Origin: Skermanella mucosa
GTDB lineage: Bacteria; Pseudomonadota; Alphaproteobacteria; Azospirillales; Azospirillaceae
Length of the DNA stretch: 64,000 nt
Direction of reading: 5' to 3'
Assembly: GCF_016765655.2 (NCBI RefSeq)
Contig: NZ_CP086108.1
Location: 186,001-250,000 of the forward strand
In this document: positions 44,992-52,900 of the stretch, in pieces
Numbering within the stretch: the stretch's first letter is position 1
How the letters are laid out: the number at the start of each line of letters is the position of its first letter
Position numbers and translations under genes: made by a program
Notes under the pieces: model-generated
What the model was told of the DNA's origin: nothing
What the model saw: the letters and a program-made list of their open reading frames with translations, nothing else
Databases searched by the model: none

Positions 44992-45401
44992 GCCGCCTCC
45001 TCCGCCTTTTCCGGGGTGCCTGCCCGCTGCTCGATGGCCGAGGTGGTGAAATGCCCGGACGCCACCACGGCGCCGTCGGGATCGACCAGCTCGCACCGGA
45101 CGGAACCGAACTGCCCCCGGCCGCCGACCGTGGCGACCAGCCGATACCGGCGCCCCTCCGGGACCGGCGCCAGGCCGAGGTCGGAGATCTGGGCCGGGAC
45201 CGTGCGCCGGCCGTCGAACAGGACGGCCGAGCTGGCGCGGCAGGCGTGCTGGGCCATGGCCTCGACCACCAGGTACGGCGCGATGCCGGGGCCGGCGAAG
45301 CCGGGATCGTGCAGGACGGCGTAGCTCTCCGGCCGGAACGGCGCGGTGAACACGCCGTCCTCCGCCCGCTGCTCGCCGCACAGGTCCAGGAAGCGCGTCA
45401 T
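44988..45401 (-). CDS. Hot-dog fold dehydratase-like protein (ApeP-like)
   Basis: A 137-residue hot-dog protein. The central helix LVVEAMAQHACRA retains Glu47 and the AMAQ pattern of 3-hydroxyacyl-ACP dehydratases, preceded by His31 in VLHDPGFAGPG. The His-to-Glu spacing (16) differs from FabZ (14) and the HFPG motif is missing, which is closer to ApeP-type proteins. It likely acts on ACP-bound 3-hydroxyacyl chains, alone or with the other dehydratase-like protein of the operon. Confidence 0.7.
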   Translation of the reverse strand: MTRFLDLCGEQRAEDGVFTAPFRPESYAVLHDPGFAGPGIAPYLVVEAMAQHACRASSAVLFDGRRTVPAQISDLGLAPVPEGRRYRLVATVGGRGQFGSVRCELVDPDGAVVASGHFTTSAIEQRAGTPEKAEEAA

Positions 45402-46201
45402 GCCGCACCCGCCCGGGCGTCGGCCTCGCTCCAGGAGCCCATGATGTTGTAGCCGGCATCGACCCACACGACCGACCCGGTGGTCGAGCGCGACATGTCG
45501 CTCAGCAGGAACAGGGCCGAATTGCCGATGTCCTCCAGCGAGACGTTGTAGGGCAGCGGCGACTGGCTGGCCCGCTTCTCCAGCATCTCGCGGAAGTTGG
45601 GCAATCCCAGCGCGGCCAGGGTGCGCACCGGTCCGGCCGAGATCACGTTGACCCGGATGCCGTCGGCGCCCAGGTCGGCGGCCAGGTAGCGGGCGGCCGA
45701 TTCCAGCGCGGCCTTGGCGACGCCCATCAGGTTGTAGCCGACGCAGACCCGCTCCGACCCCAGGTAGGACAGCGACAGCACGCTGGCGCCCGGCTTGAAG
45801 TGTGGCCGGGCGTGGCGGCACAGCGAGACCAGCGAATAGGCGCTGACGTCCATGGTCAGCTCGAAGGCGGCCCGGCTGGTGTTGATGAAACCGTTGGCCA
45901 GCTCGTCGCCGGGGGCGAAGGCCACGGCGTGGACGATGAAGTCGATCCCGCCATGGCGCTCGGCGAAGGCGTCGCAGGCGGCCTTGACCTGGCCGTCGTC
46001 GCGCACGTCGCACGGCGCCAGGAACTCGACGCCCAGGCGCGGCGCCAGTCCCCTCAGCTGCTTCTCGATCTGGGCGTTCGCATAGGTGAGGCCGATCGTG
46101 GCCCCCTGGTTCCGCAAGGTCTGAGCGATGCCCCAGGCGATCGACCGCTGGTTCGCGACCCCGACGATCAGCCCGGCCTTGCCGGCCATCATTCCAGTCA
46201 T
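45398..46201 (-). CDS. Enoyl-ACP reductase, FabI type
   Basis: A 267-residue NAD(P)H-dependent short-chain reductase. The cofactor motif GVANQRSIAWGIAQ and the active-site YLGSERVCVGYNLMGVAKAALE (Tyr-x6-Lys) and NVISAGPVRTLAA segments are FabI signatures. It reduces trans-2-enoyl-ACP. Its presence in this operon implies that the assembly line makes at least partly saturated chains. An additional ATG at 46192 is possible. The gene overlaps the ApeP-like gene by 4 bp. Confidence 0.93.
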   Translation of the reverse strand: MTGMMAGKAGLIVGVANQRSIAWGIAQTLRNQGATIGLTYANAQIEKQLRGLAPRLGVEFLAPCDVRDDGQVKAACDAFAERHGGIDFIVHAVAFAPGDELANGFINTSRAAFELTMDVSAYSLVSLCRHARPHFKPGASVLSLSYLGSERVCVGYNLMGVAKAALESAARYLAADLGADGIRVNVISAGPVRTLAALGLPNFREMLEKRASQSPLPYNVSLEDIGNSALFLLSDMSRSTTGSVVWVDAGYNIMGSWSEADARAGAA

Positions 46202-46259
46202 TTTCTCGTTCTTTCCTGTATCAAGCCCGTATCTTGAATTCCGTCCCGGATGGTTTGCC

Positions 46260-47021
46260 TCAGCAGACGATGTGCGCGCCGCCGCCGACCGGCAGGGTGA
46301 CGCCGATCAGCAGCGGGCGCCGCGCGGCCAGCATCAGAACGGCGTCCGCGACCTCCGCGGCCGTGGTCAGCCGGCGCAGCGGGATGCGCGACAGCAGGTC
46401 GCGGCGCGCCGGCCCGTCCAGGAACCCGGCGGTCAGCTCGGTCTCCACGAAGCCCGGCGCCACGGTGTTGACCGCGATGTTCGAGCGGGCGCATTCCACC
46501 GCCAGCGACTGGCCGAAGCGCTCGACCGCGGCCTTGGAGGCGCCGTACATCGCGTTGCCCGGACGGACGTTGCCGCTGGCCAGCGAGGATATGTTGACGA
46601 TGTCGCCGTAGCGGACGCGCCGCATCTGCGGCAGCACCGCCCGGCAGAAATGCACGGTGGCGCACAGGTTGTTGTCGATCACCGAGCTGACCTCGTCGGC
46701 GCCGACGCGGTCCACCAGGTTGTCCCGCGTGATGCCGGCATTGTTGACCAGCAGCGACACCGGCCCCTCCGCCTGGACCGAGCCGACGAAGGCCGAGACG
46801 GCGGAGGCGTCGGTGCCGTCTACGCCGGAGCCCCGGCAGCGGCCCGGCAGTTCCTCCTCCAGGGAGCGGGCCTCCGCCTCGCTGGTCCGGAAGGTGAAGC
46901 GCACGTCGTAGCCGGCCTCGACCAGCGACTTGACGAGCACCCGCCCGATGCCGCGGCTGCCGCCGGTCACGATCGCGAGCCGCGCCGGCATGCTCTCGGG
47001 GTTGACGGCCTGCGCGGTCAT
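46260..47021 (-). CDS. 3-oxoacyl-ACP reductase, FabG type
   Basis: A 253-residue SDR enzyme with TGGSRGIG near residue 19, NNAGITRDNL, the catalytic SSLASGNVRPGNAMYGASKAAVE (Ser-Tyr-x3-Lys) and NTVAPGFVETEL. It reduces 3-oxoacyl-ACP with NADPH. The start overlaps the stop of the FabZ-like gene. A 58-bp gap separates it from the fabI-like gene, the largest internal gap in this part of the operon. Confidence 0.93.
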   Translation of the reverse strand: MTAQAVNPESMPARLAIVTGGSRGIGRVLVKSLVEAGYDVRFTFRTSEAEARSLEEELPGRCRGSGVDGTDASAVSAFVGSVQAEGPVSLLVNNAGITRDNLVDRVGADEVSSVIDNNLCATVHFCRAVLPQMRRVRYGDIVNISSLASGNVRPGNAMYGASKAAVERFGQSLAVECARSNIAVNTVAPGFVETELTAGFLDGPARRDLLSRIPLRRLTTAAEVADAVLMLAARRPLLIGVTLPVGGGAHIVC

Positions 47022-47452
47022 GGCGCCACCTGCGCCAGCAGGATCGAGCCGTTGCCGAGCGGCGTGCCCTCGCCATCGCCGACGGTGTAGCGGACCTCCG
47101 CCGGCGCGCCGGCGGGAACGCCGTCCGGCGCGATGGTCGCCGTGATCGTCAGGATCCGGCCGGGCAGGCTGGGCCGGCGGAAGCTGGCGCGCTTGACGCC
47201 CGCCACCCGCCAGGCCGCGGGGCCGCCCTCCATCATCGCCCGGCCGGTCGCGAACACGCTGTTCAGCACCATCGATCCGGGATAAATCGGCATGCCGGGG
47301 AAATGCTCGGTGAAGATCGGGTCGCTGAACGACAGGTACTTCTGCGCGACGCATTTCCGGCCCGGCTCGCGCTCGACCACCCGGTCGATCGGCCAGTCGC
47401 GCGGAACGACGCCCGGCGCGGTGTCGGCCAGGGGAATGTCAGGATTTGACAT
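47018..47452 (-). CDS. FabZ-like hot-dog protein with altered active site
   Basis: A 144-residue hot-dog protein with the FabZ motif HFPGMPIYPG at 50-59, so the catalytic His is present. Fourteen residues later, where FabZ has the catalytic Glu, this protein has Asn64 (SMVLNSVFATG). It could be a weak or altered dehydratase, or a partner that needs the Glu of the ApeP-like protein. It overlaps both the FabG-like and reductase genes. Confidence 0.75.
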   Translation of the reverse strand: MSNPDIPLADTAPGVVPRDWPIDRVVEREPGRKCVAQKYLSFSDPIFTEHFPGMPIYPGSMVLNSVFATGRAMMEGGPAAWRVAGVKRASFRRPSLPGRILTITATIAPDGVPAGAPAEVRYTVGDGEGTPLGNGSILLAQVAP

Positions 47453-48506
47453 AGGCGGTGATCACGGCCTCCAGGCCGCTCCTTTCGAGCTTCGGGAGAT
47501 CGCCGACCGCCTCCGCCAGCCGGCGCATGTCGAAGCTGTGCCGGGTGCCCATGAAGCGGTTGTTGTCGGCGTTCACCTTGTTGAAGACCTGGTTGAAGCT
47601 TTTCTCGCCCGGTCCGTAGGCGATGCGCATGCGTCCGCCGGTGACCTCCTCGAAGGTCCGGAAATGCTCGGCCACGGTCATCAGGCCGGTATCGCAGATG
47701 TGGAAGACCTCGCGGTCCCCGGGTGCCGCGCGGCGGCGGAGCCTGGCGCACAGGTCGCCCATGTGGTCGATATGGATCACCGGGAAGGTGCGTTCCGGAT
47801 CAATGTCCACGTGGAACACCGGCTCGCGGCCGAGGAACCGCTTGAACGCCTGGAGATAGGAGTAATAGCCGTAGCGGGTGTCGTTGACCCAGCCGGTGAC
47901 GCTGTGCCCGATCACCGAGCCGAGCCGCAGCACGGTCAGCGGGATCCCCGTCTCGGAGGAGACGTGCCACAGCATGTATTCCGCCATGGTCTTCGACACG
48001 GTGTAGGGATTGATCGCCTCGAAATCCTCCAGCGGCCGTTCCGGGACCAGGCAGCCCGCGGAATCGCGGTCGCCCGGGCCGGCGACGCCGGTGGTCGAGA
48101 CGAAATAGAAGCGTCCGATCCGGCCCGTCGCGCGCATCAGCCGCGTCGTGCCGACCGCGTTGAAGGCGAAGGCCTCCGCGATCCGCAGCGGGTCGTAGCT
48201 CATGTGGGCCGCGACATGCCACAGCTCGTCGGCCTCGACGCCGGCGAGGATCTCCGAGGCGGCCTCGGCCCGCGTCAAGTCGATCGCGACCGGCTCGATC
48301 GCCTCGACAAGGCGGGGGGAGCCGTTGAAGCCGGCCAGCGCTTTGGAAACCGCCTGGCGGACCCGGCTGCCGTCGGGATCGTCGTGGGCCAGCGACAGGA
48401 TGCGGAGCGGCTCGTCGCCCAGCAGGAAGGAGGAGACCAGCGCGCTTCCGACGAAGCCGCTCGCCCCGGTGACGGCGATGGTCTTGCGCGGGACGGGGCG
48501 GGTCAT
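47439..48506 (-). CDS. NAD-dependent epimerase / thioester-reductase-like protein
   Basis: A 355-residue extended SDR with TGASGFVGSAL (Rossmann G-x-x-G-x-x-G) at 12-22, LWHVAAHMSYDP, STTGVAGPG and the catalytic YTVSKTMAEYML. The hydrophobic WHVAAHMSYD region and the size resemble the NAD-binding-4 (male-sterility) reductase domains that release acyl-ACP as aldehyde or alcohol, but a sugar epimerase-type role is also possible. In this operon reductive release of the acyl chain is the attractive reading. Confidence 0.7.
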   Translation of the reverse strand: MTRPVPRKTIAVTGASGFVGSALVSSFLLGDEPLRILSLAHDDPDGSRVRQAVSKALAGFNGSPRLVEAIEPVAIDLTRAEAASEILAGVEADELWHVAAHMSYDPLRIAEAFAFNAVGTTRLMRATGRIGRFYFVSTTGVAGPGDRDSAGCLVPERPLEDFEAINPYTVSKTMAEYMLWHVSSETGIPLTVLRLGSVIGHSVTGWVNDTRYGYYSYLQAFKRFLGREPVFHVDIDPERTFPVIHIDHMGDLCARLRRRAAPGDREVFHICDTGLMTVAEHFRTFEEVTGGRMRIAYGPGEKSFNQVFNKVNADNNRFMGTRHSFDMRRLAEAVGDLPKLERSGLEAVITAYVKS

Positions 48507-49657
48507 GACGGCGACGCCTCCGGCCGGCGGAACAGCAGCGCCACGTTGGCTCCGCCGAACCCGTAGGTGACGCTCAGGGCCGCCCGGCCGGGCGGCAGCG
48601 GCGCCCGGTCGCCCGGCAGCACGACGGCGGCGCGGCGCCAGTCCTCGTGGACGGCGGCGAGGCCGGAGGTCGGCGGCGCCTCGCCGCGTTCCAGAGCCAG
48701 GATCGCGATGCCCGCCTCGATCGCGCCGGTGGCGCCCAGCGTGTGGCCGAACGCCGCCTTGGTGGAGGAGATCGCCGGCCGGTGCTTCCCGAACATCCCG
48801 GCATAGACCTGCGCCTCCATGGCGTCGTTCACCGGGGTGCCGGAACCATGGGCGTTGACATAGGCGATGTCGGCGGCCGTACCGCCGTCCTGGGCCAGGG
48901 CGTTGTCGATCGCCCGCATGGCCCCCGCGCCGGTCAGGTCGGGCGAGGTCAGGGTATTGGTGTCGGTGGTCGAGGCGCGGCCGGTCAGGACCGAGCGCAC
49001 GCGGGCGCCGCGGCGCGCCGCGTCGGCCGGCGCCTCCAGCACCAGCAGGGCGGCGCCCTCGCCCAGGGCGGTGCCGTCGCCGTCCGCCGAGAACGGCGTG
49101 CAGCGGGGCGGCGACAGCGTGCCGAGCGCGGAATGGCCGACCATCTTGTAGATGTCCAGCACGTCGACCCCGCCGCACAGCACGACGTCGAAACCGGCGA
49201 AATCGATCAGGTCGGCGCCGGTCGCGATGGCGTCGCTGCCGGACGAGCAGGCCGACGACACGCTGATCACCGGAAGGTCCAGCCCCAGCCCGCCGAGCAG
49301 CGGCCTTATATAGTGGTCCAGCTCGACCGGGCCGTTCTCGGTCTGGAAGATGTTGCCGAAGCTCGATCCGACGACCAGGGCCGCCCGGCGGCCCGCCAGG
49401 TCGCCGATCGCCAGGTCGGCGTCGGCCAGGGCCGCGCGCAGGGCGCCCTCCAGCAGCGCCGCCATGCGGGCGCCGCCGTCGGACGGCAGCCCGTCCTTGA
49501 TCTCGCCGCCGGAGCCGTTCAGGCACTGGGCGGTATCGAACGCCTCGATCGGGGCCACGCCGGATTCCCCGGCCATCAGCCGCGACCAGACCGCGTCCTG
49601 GTCCCTGCCGAGGCAGGTGACCAGGCCGGCGCCGGTGACGACGGGTTGGCAGGTCAT
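48503..49657 (-). CDS. Beta-ketoacyl-ACP synthase (FabF-like), complete active site
   Basis: A 384-residue condensing enzyme with a full catalytic set: Cys137 in SVSSACSSGSDAI, His270 in VNAHGSGTPVND, Lys300 and His305 in STKAAFGHTLGATG. The C-terminal GFGGANVALLF is typical. It is the only complete ketosynthase in the cluster and probably forms a heterodimer with the chain-length-factor-like protein. It overlaps the reductase and thioesterase genes by 4 bp each. Confidence 0.92.
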   Translation of the reverse strand: MTCQPVVTGAGLVTCLGRDQDAVWSRLMAGESGVAPIEAFDTAQCLNGSGGEIKDGLPSDGGARMAALLEGALRAALADADLAIGDLAGRRAALVVGSSFGNIFQTENGPVELDHYIRPLLGGLGLDLPVISVSSACSSGSDAIATGADLIDFAGFDVVLCGGVDVLDIYKMVGHSALGTLSPPRCTPFSADGDGTALGEGAALLVLEAPADAARRGARVRSVLTGRASTTDTNTLTSPDLTGAGAMRAIDNALAQDGGTAADIAYVNAHGSGTPVNDAMEAQVYAGMFGKHRPAISSTKAAFGHTLGATGAIEAGIAILALERGEAPPTSGLAAVHEDWRRAAVVLPGDRAPLPPGRAALSVTYGFGGANVALLFRRPEASPS

Positions 49658-50118
49658 GCCGCCCTCCCCCGCGCCAGCGCCGCGCGCACCTCGTCCGGAA
49701 CAGGCGTCAGGGCGCCGGTGGCCGACAGGACGAAGGCGATGGTCAGCCGCCCGCGCGACAGGACGCGACCGTTGGCCTGCACGGCGCAGCCCAGGATCAT
49801 GCTGGACCGGTCGAACTCCACCGACCGGATCGACGCCTCGATCGGGTCGCCCAGCCGGGCCGACGAGACGTAGGCCATCTGGGCGCGGCCGACCCGGATC
49901 TCGACGGTGCCGTCGCAGAAGCGGCCCGGCCCCAGGCCGGCCTTCTCGAACAGCTCCATCAGGGCGGCGCTCACCCAGCGCAGGTAGTTCGAGAAATGGA
50001 CGACGTTGAAGCCGTCCACCTCGGCCGGGCACACCCGGTGGCTGTAGAGCACGTCCGCTACCGCCAGACGGACCCGTGCCGGAGGGGCTGCCTCCGCGAT
50101 GATTTCCGAGCCGGTCAT
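49654..50118 (-). CDS. Hot-dog thioesterase (4HBT-like)
   Basis: A 154-residue protein with the 4HBT-type segment CPAEVDGFNVVHFSNYLRWVS, where the acidic residue before GFNVVHFSNYL takes the position of the catalytic Asp, then GDPIEASIRSVEFDRSSMIL. ApeK/FcbC-like thioesterases of this size are common in type II polyketide and aryl-polyene clusters, where they edit or release ACP-bound chains. It starts 5 bp after the ACP stop. Confidence 0.8.
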   Translation of the reverse strand: MTGSEIIAEAAPPARVRLAVADVLYSHRVCPAEVDGFNVVHFSNYLRWVSAALMELFEKAGLGPGRFCDGTVEIRVGRAQMAYVSSARLGDPIEASIRSVEFDRSSMILGCAVQANGRVLSRGRLTIAFVLSATGALTPVPDEVRAALARGRAA

Positions 50119-50123
50119 GGTGG

Positions 50124-50408
50124 TCAGCCCAGCTTGGACAGGACCAGGGCGACGACGGTGTCGAGGCTGCGGAAATTCTCCGGGACGAATTCGTCCTGGC
50201 TGATGCTGACGCCGTACTTGTCCTCCAGGTGGGCCATCAGCTCGGTGAAGCCCAGGCTGTCGACGCCGATCTCGCTGGCCAGCCCCATGTCGGTCCGGAT
50301 GGTATCGACGGGCATGTCCACGAACAGCTGGTCCACCAGGAACTGCTTCAGCTCCTGCTTCATGACGTCCTGGTCGAGAGCTTCCTTGGTGAGCGACATC
50401 GGAGACAC
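50124..50408 (-). CDS. Acyl carrier protein
   Basis: A 94-residue ACP. The phosphopantetheine site is Ser51 in SEIGVDSLGFTELMAHLE, in the usual DSL context, within a four-helix bundle; the protein is acidic as expected. It carries the growing chain for the cluster's enzymes. An internal ATG at 50399 (MSLTKEAL) is possible. A 175-bp gap with hairpins separates it from the HbpS-like gene upstream, so it may have its own promoter. Confidence 0.93.
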   Translation of the reverse strand: MSPMSLTKEALDQDVMKQELKQFLVDQLFVDMPVDTIRTDMGLASEIGVDSLGFTELMAHLEDKYGVSISQDEFVPENFRSLDTVVALVLSKLG

Positions 50409-50478
50409 CTTTCAAAATGGTCCGGGCCGGTCTTGATGCCGGGCCGGGGGAAGGAATTCAGGGCGAGCGGGAGCGTCG

Positions 50479-50492
50479 CCCTCCGCGGAGGG
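50479..50492. repeat. GC-rich palindrome between ACP and HbpS-like genes
   Basis: CCCTCCGCGGAGGG is a perfect 14-bp palindrome, preceded by a GGGCGA...TCGCCC pair. It may attenuate transcription from the HbpS-like gene into the biosynthetic operon. No T-run is present. Confidence 0.35.
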
Positions 50493-50583
50493 CCTTGGAA
50501 ACAGGCCGGTGTTGTTTCGCTTGGACGGGATCGGCGGCCAGCCGGCGGGAGCCGGTCAGGAGGCGCCGTTCAGGGGATTGCGG

Positions 50584-51006
50584 TCAGGAAACGGCCGCCA
50601 GGGCCGCCTCGGCGACCTTCATGTCGTCGCTGTAGTGGCCGCCGCTGACGCCGATGGCTCCGATGACGGCGTCCCCGGCCTTGATCGGATAGCCGCCGCC
50701 GAAGACGACCAGGCCGTCGATGTGCGGGGCGCCCAGGGCCAGCGGCGCGTCGTCTTTGATGAAATCGTGCCAGACATGGGTCGGGATGCCGAAGCCGGCG
50801 GCGGTCTTGGCCTTGTTGACGGCGACCTGGATCGCGAGCAGCGGCGCGCCGTCCATGCGGACGAAGGCCTTCTGCACGCCGCTCTCGTCGGCGATGCTGA
50901 TCGCCATGGGAATGCCCAGCTCGACTGCCTTGGCCTCCGCCGCCGCGATCATCCGCCCGGCCATCGCCGTGCCGATGCTCTTCTTGGTCAGGATGTCGGA
51001 ACTCAT
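50584..51006 (-). CDS. HbpS/GlcG family protein (DUF336)
   Basis: A 140-residue protein of the GlcG/HbpS fold. The landmarks are AEAKAVELGIPMAISIADESG, FVRMDGAPLLAIQVAVNKAKTAAGF, and the glycine-rich FGGGYPIKAGDAVIGAIGVSGGHYSDD. Relatives bind haem or sit with glycolate and diol metabolism; the role here is unknown. ATG 51006 is chosen since family similarity begins there. It is the most upstream gene of the minus-strand block and a 20-bp imperfect palindrome lies about 65-85 bp before it. Confidence 0.85.
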   Translation of the reverse strand: MSSDILTKKSIGTAMAGRMIAAAEAKAVELGIPMAISIADESGVQKAFVRMDGAPLLAIQVAVNKAKTAAGFGIPTHVWHDFIKDDAPLALGAPHIDGLVVFGGGYPIKAGDAVIGAIGVSGGHYSDDMKVAEAALAAVS

Positions 51007-51578
51007 TCGCCAATGTCTCCTTCGGTACAGGGCCCGGTATGCGGAAGGCATCCGGCCGGGAAAAACTCTATCGAACGTCGTACTACGTTCGGCCGATGAG
51101 AAAGTTTCTATACTTATCTTAGGAATGAGTCAAACTAGAAAGAGAGCTAAATTTTAGAGAGTTTTATTGCAGTTGCAGGTGGGTGGGCTGGTATCCTAAA
51201 AACAAGAAAAAGTTACAGATAATACACCCGTATGGATATTTCTGGGCTGCGACTCGCTGAAACTCCAAGGAAAATGTCGAAACCGACATAATGGCCGCCC
51301 CCGGTCCCGGCCGTCGCGGGCAAGCCGCCGGAACAACCGCAAGCTCATCAGATCCGATCGATATCTATCGAAGATAATCCGGTGCCTCCTGAAAAGGCGA
51401 TTCTGTCGCAGACCGTTCGCTCACCAGATTGTGCGCAACCGCCGCACTTGCCCACTGCGGGAATAATTTGCGATTCATTCGATTTATATGCGATAGAGCC
51501 TATCCCGAACGGCCGAGCCGGGAGAGGCCGGCGCGCAGCACCCCGGCCGAGGGACCGGACCCGCAGAAGAGGTGATCG
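51007..51578. other. Divergent promoter region, AT-rich
   Basis: A 570-bp gap between the minus-strand biosynthetic block and the plus-strand isomerase-type operon. From about 51095 to 51260 it is AT-rich (for example CTAAATTTTAGAGAG). Besides the palindrome at 51072 it contains GATCGATATCTATCGA near 51355. AAGAGGTGAT precedes the 51579 ATG. I see no RNA gene or coding frame with support. Confidence 0.4.
51072..51091. promoter_or_regulatory. 20-bp near-perfect palindrome upstream of the HbpS-like gene
   Basis: CGAACGT and ACGTTCG form a 7-bp inverted repeat around CGTACT, whose centre GTAC is also palindromic. Size and symmetry suit a dimeric regulator. It lies where a promoter for the HbpS-biosynthetic block is expected. 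Confidence 0.45.
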
Positions 51579-52880
51579 ATGGGACAGACTTTGACGGAGA
51601 AGATCCTCGCGCGCGGCGCGGGCCGCGCGTCGGTGCGGCCGGGGGAGACGATATGGGTGCAGGCCGACCTGTTCATGACCCATGACGTGTTCGGACCCGA
51701 GGTCTTCCGGATCTTCGAGCGCGAGTTCGGCGCCGACGCGGCCGCCTGGGACCGCGACAAGGTCGTCGTCATCCCCGACCACTACATCTTCACGGAAGAC
51801 CCGCTGGCGCGCCGCAACATCGACGTGCTGGCCGGCTTCGTCGAGAAGCACGGCATCACCCACTTCTTCAAGCCGGGCACCCCGGACTACAAGGGCGTCT
51901 GCCACGTCACCCTGGCGTCGGAGGGCTTCAACCGGCCCGGCGGCATCCTGTTCGGCACGGACTCGCACACCTGCACCGCCGGCGCCTTCGGCATGTTCGC
52001 GACCGGCATCGGCAACACCGACGGCGCCTTCGTGCTGGGCACCGGCCGGCAGTGGCTGAAGGTGCCGGAGACCATGCGGTTCGACTTCGACGGCTCGCTG
52101 CCGCCCTACCTGATGGCCAAGGACCTGATCCTGCGGATCATCGGCGACATCGGCTGCGACGGCGCCGCCTACCGCGCGATGGAGTTCGGCGGCGACGGCA
52201 TCGCCTCGCTCTCCATGGAGGAGCGGATGACGCTCTGCAACATGGTGATCGAGGCCGGCGGCAAGAACGGCATCGTCGCCGCCGATTCCGTGACCGAGGC
52301 CTATATGCGCGGGCGCGGCAAGGCCGTGGGCGAGTTCCTGGAGCCCGATCCCGACGCCGACTATCACAGCCGCCGCCGCTACGTCAGCGCCGACCTCGCC
52401 CCCGGCGTCGCCAAGCCCCACAGCCCGGACAATTACGAGGAGGCGCGCAACCTCGGCGACGTCGCGCTCGACCGCTGCTACATCGGCTCCTGCACCGGCG
52501 GCAAGATCGAGGATTTCACCGCAGCCGCCCGCATCCTGGCGGGACGCAAGGTCGCGATCGACACCTTCGTGGTGCCAGCCACGACCGACGTCGAGCGCGC
52601 GCTGGCGACCGAGGCGGTGGACGGAAGGCCGCTGCTCGACATCTTCGCCGAGGCCGGCTGCCGGGTCGGCCCGCCGTCCTGCGGCGCCTGCCTCGGCGGA
52701 CCGCTCGACACCTTCGGCCGGGCGCTTGACACGCAGAAGGTGCTCTCCACCACCAACCGCAATTTCCCCGGCCGCATGGGCGCGCGCAGCGCCGAGGTCT
52801 TCCTGGCCAGCCCGCTGACGGTCGCCGCCAGCGCCGTGACCGGCCGCATCACCGACCCGCGCGAATTCCTGAAGCACTGA
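51579..52880 (+). CDS. LeuC-like hydro-lyase large subunit (first copy)
   Basis: A 433-residue aconitase-superfamily large subunit. The three iron-sulfur cysteines are in IGSCTGGKIEDF (about 305) and PSCGACLGG (about 367 and 370); TDSHTCTAGAFG is the usual active-site block. These enzymes dehydrate and rehydrate 2- or 3-hydroxy acids such as isopropylmalate, homocitrate or methylcitrate-like compounds. The 3-isopropylmalate dehydratase label is possible, but the gene sits in an operon with a second, different large subunit and two small subunits, which is unusual for leucine synthesis. Confidence 0.85.
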   Translation: MGQTLTEKILARGAGRASVRPGETIWVQADLFMTHDVFGPEVFRIFEREFGADAAAWDRDKVVVIPDHYIFTEDPLARRNIDVLAGFVEKHGITHFFKPGTPDYKGVCHVTLASEGFNRPGGILFGTDSHTCTAGAFGMFATGIGNTDGAFVLGTGRQWLKVPETMRFDFDGSLPPYLMAKDLILRIIGDIGCDGAAYRAMEFGGDGIASLSMEERMTLCNMVIEAGGKNGIVAADSVTEAYMRGRGKAVGEFLEPDPDADYHSRRRYVSADLAPGVAKPHSPDNYEEARNLGDVALDRCYIGSCTGGKIEDFTAAARILAGRKVAIDTFVVPATTDVERALATEAVDGRPLLDIFAEAGCRVGPPSCGACLGGPLDTFGRALDTQKVLSTTNRNFPGRMGARSAEVFLASPLTVAASAVTGRITDPREFLKH

Positions 52881-52900
52881 AGAACCGGGAGGATTCCACA

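Noticed and set aside
51007-51578. Possible riboswitch or small RNA in the large divergent gap
   Set aside because: No conserved aptamer-like core or intrinsic terminator could be found by eye.
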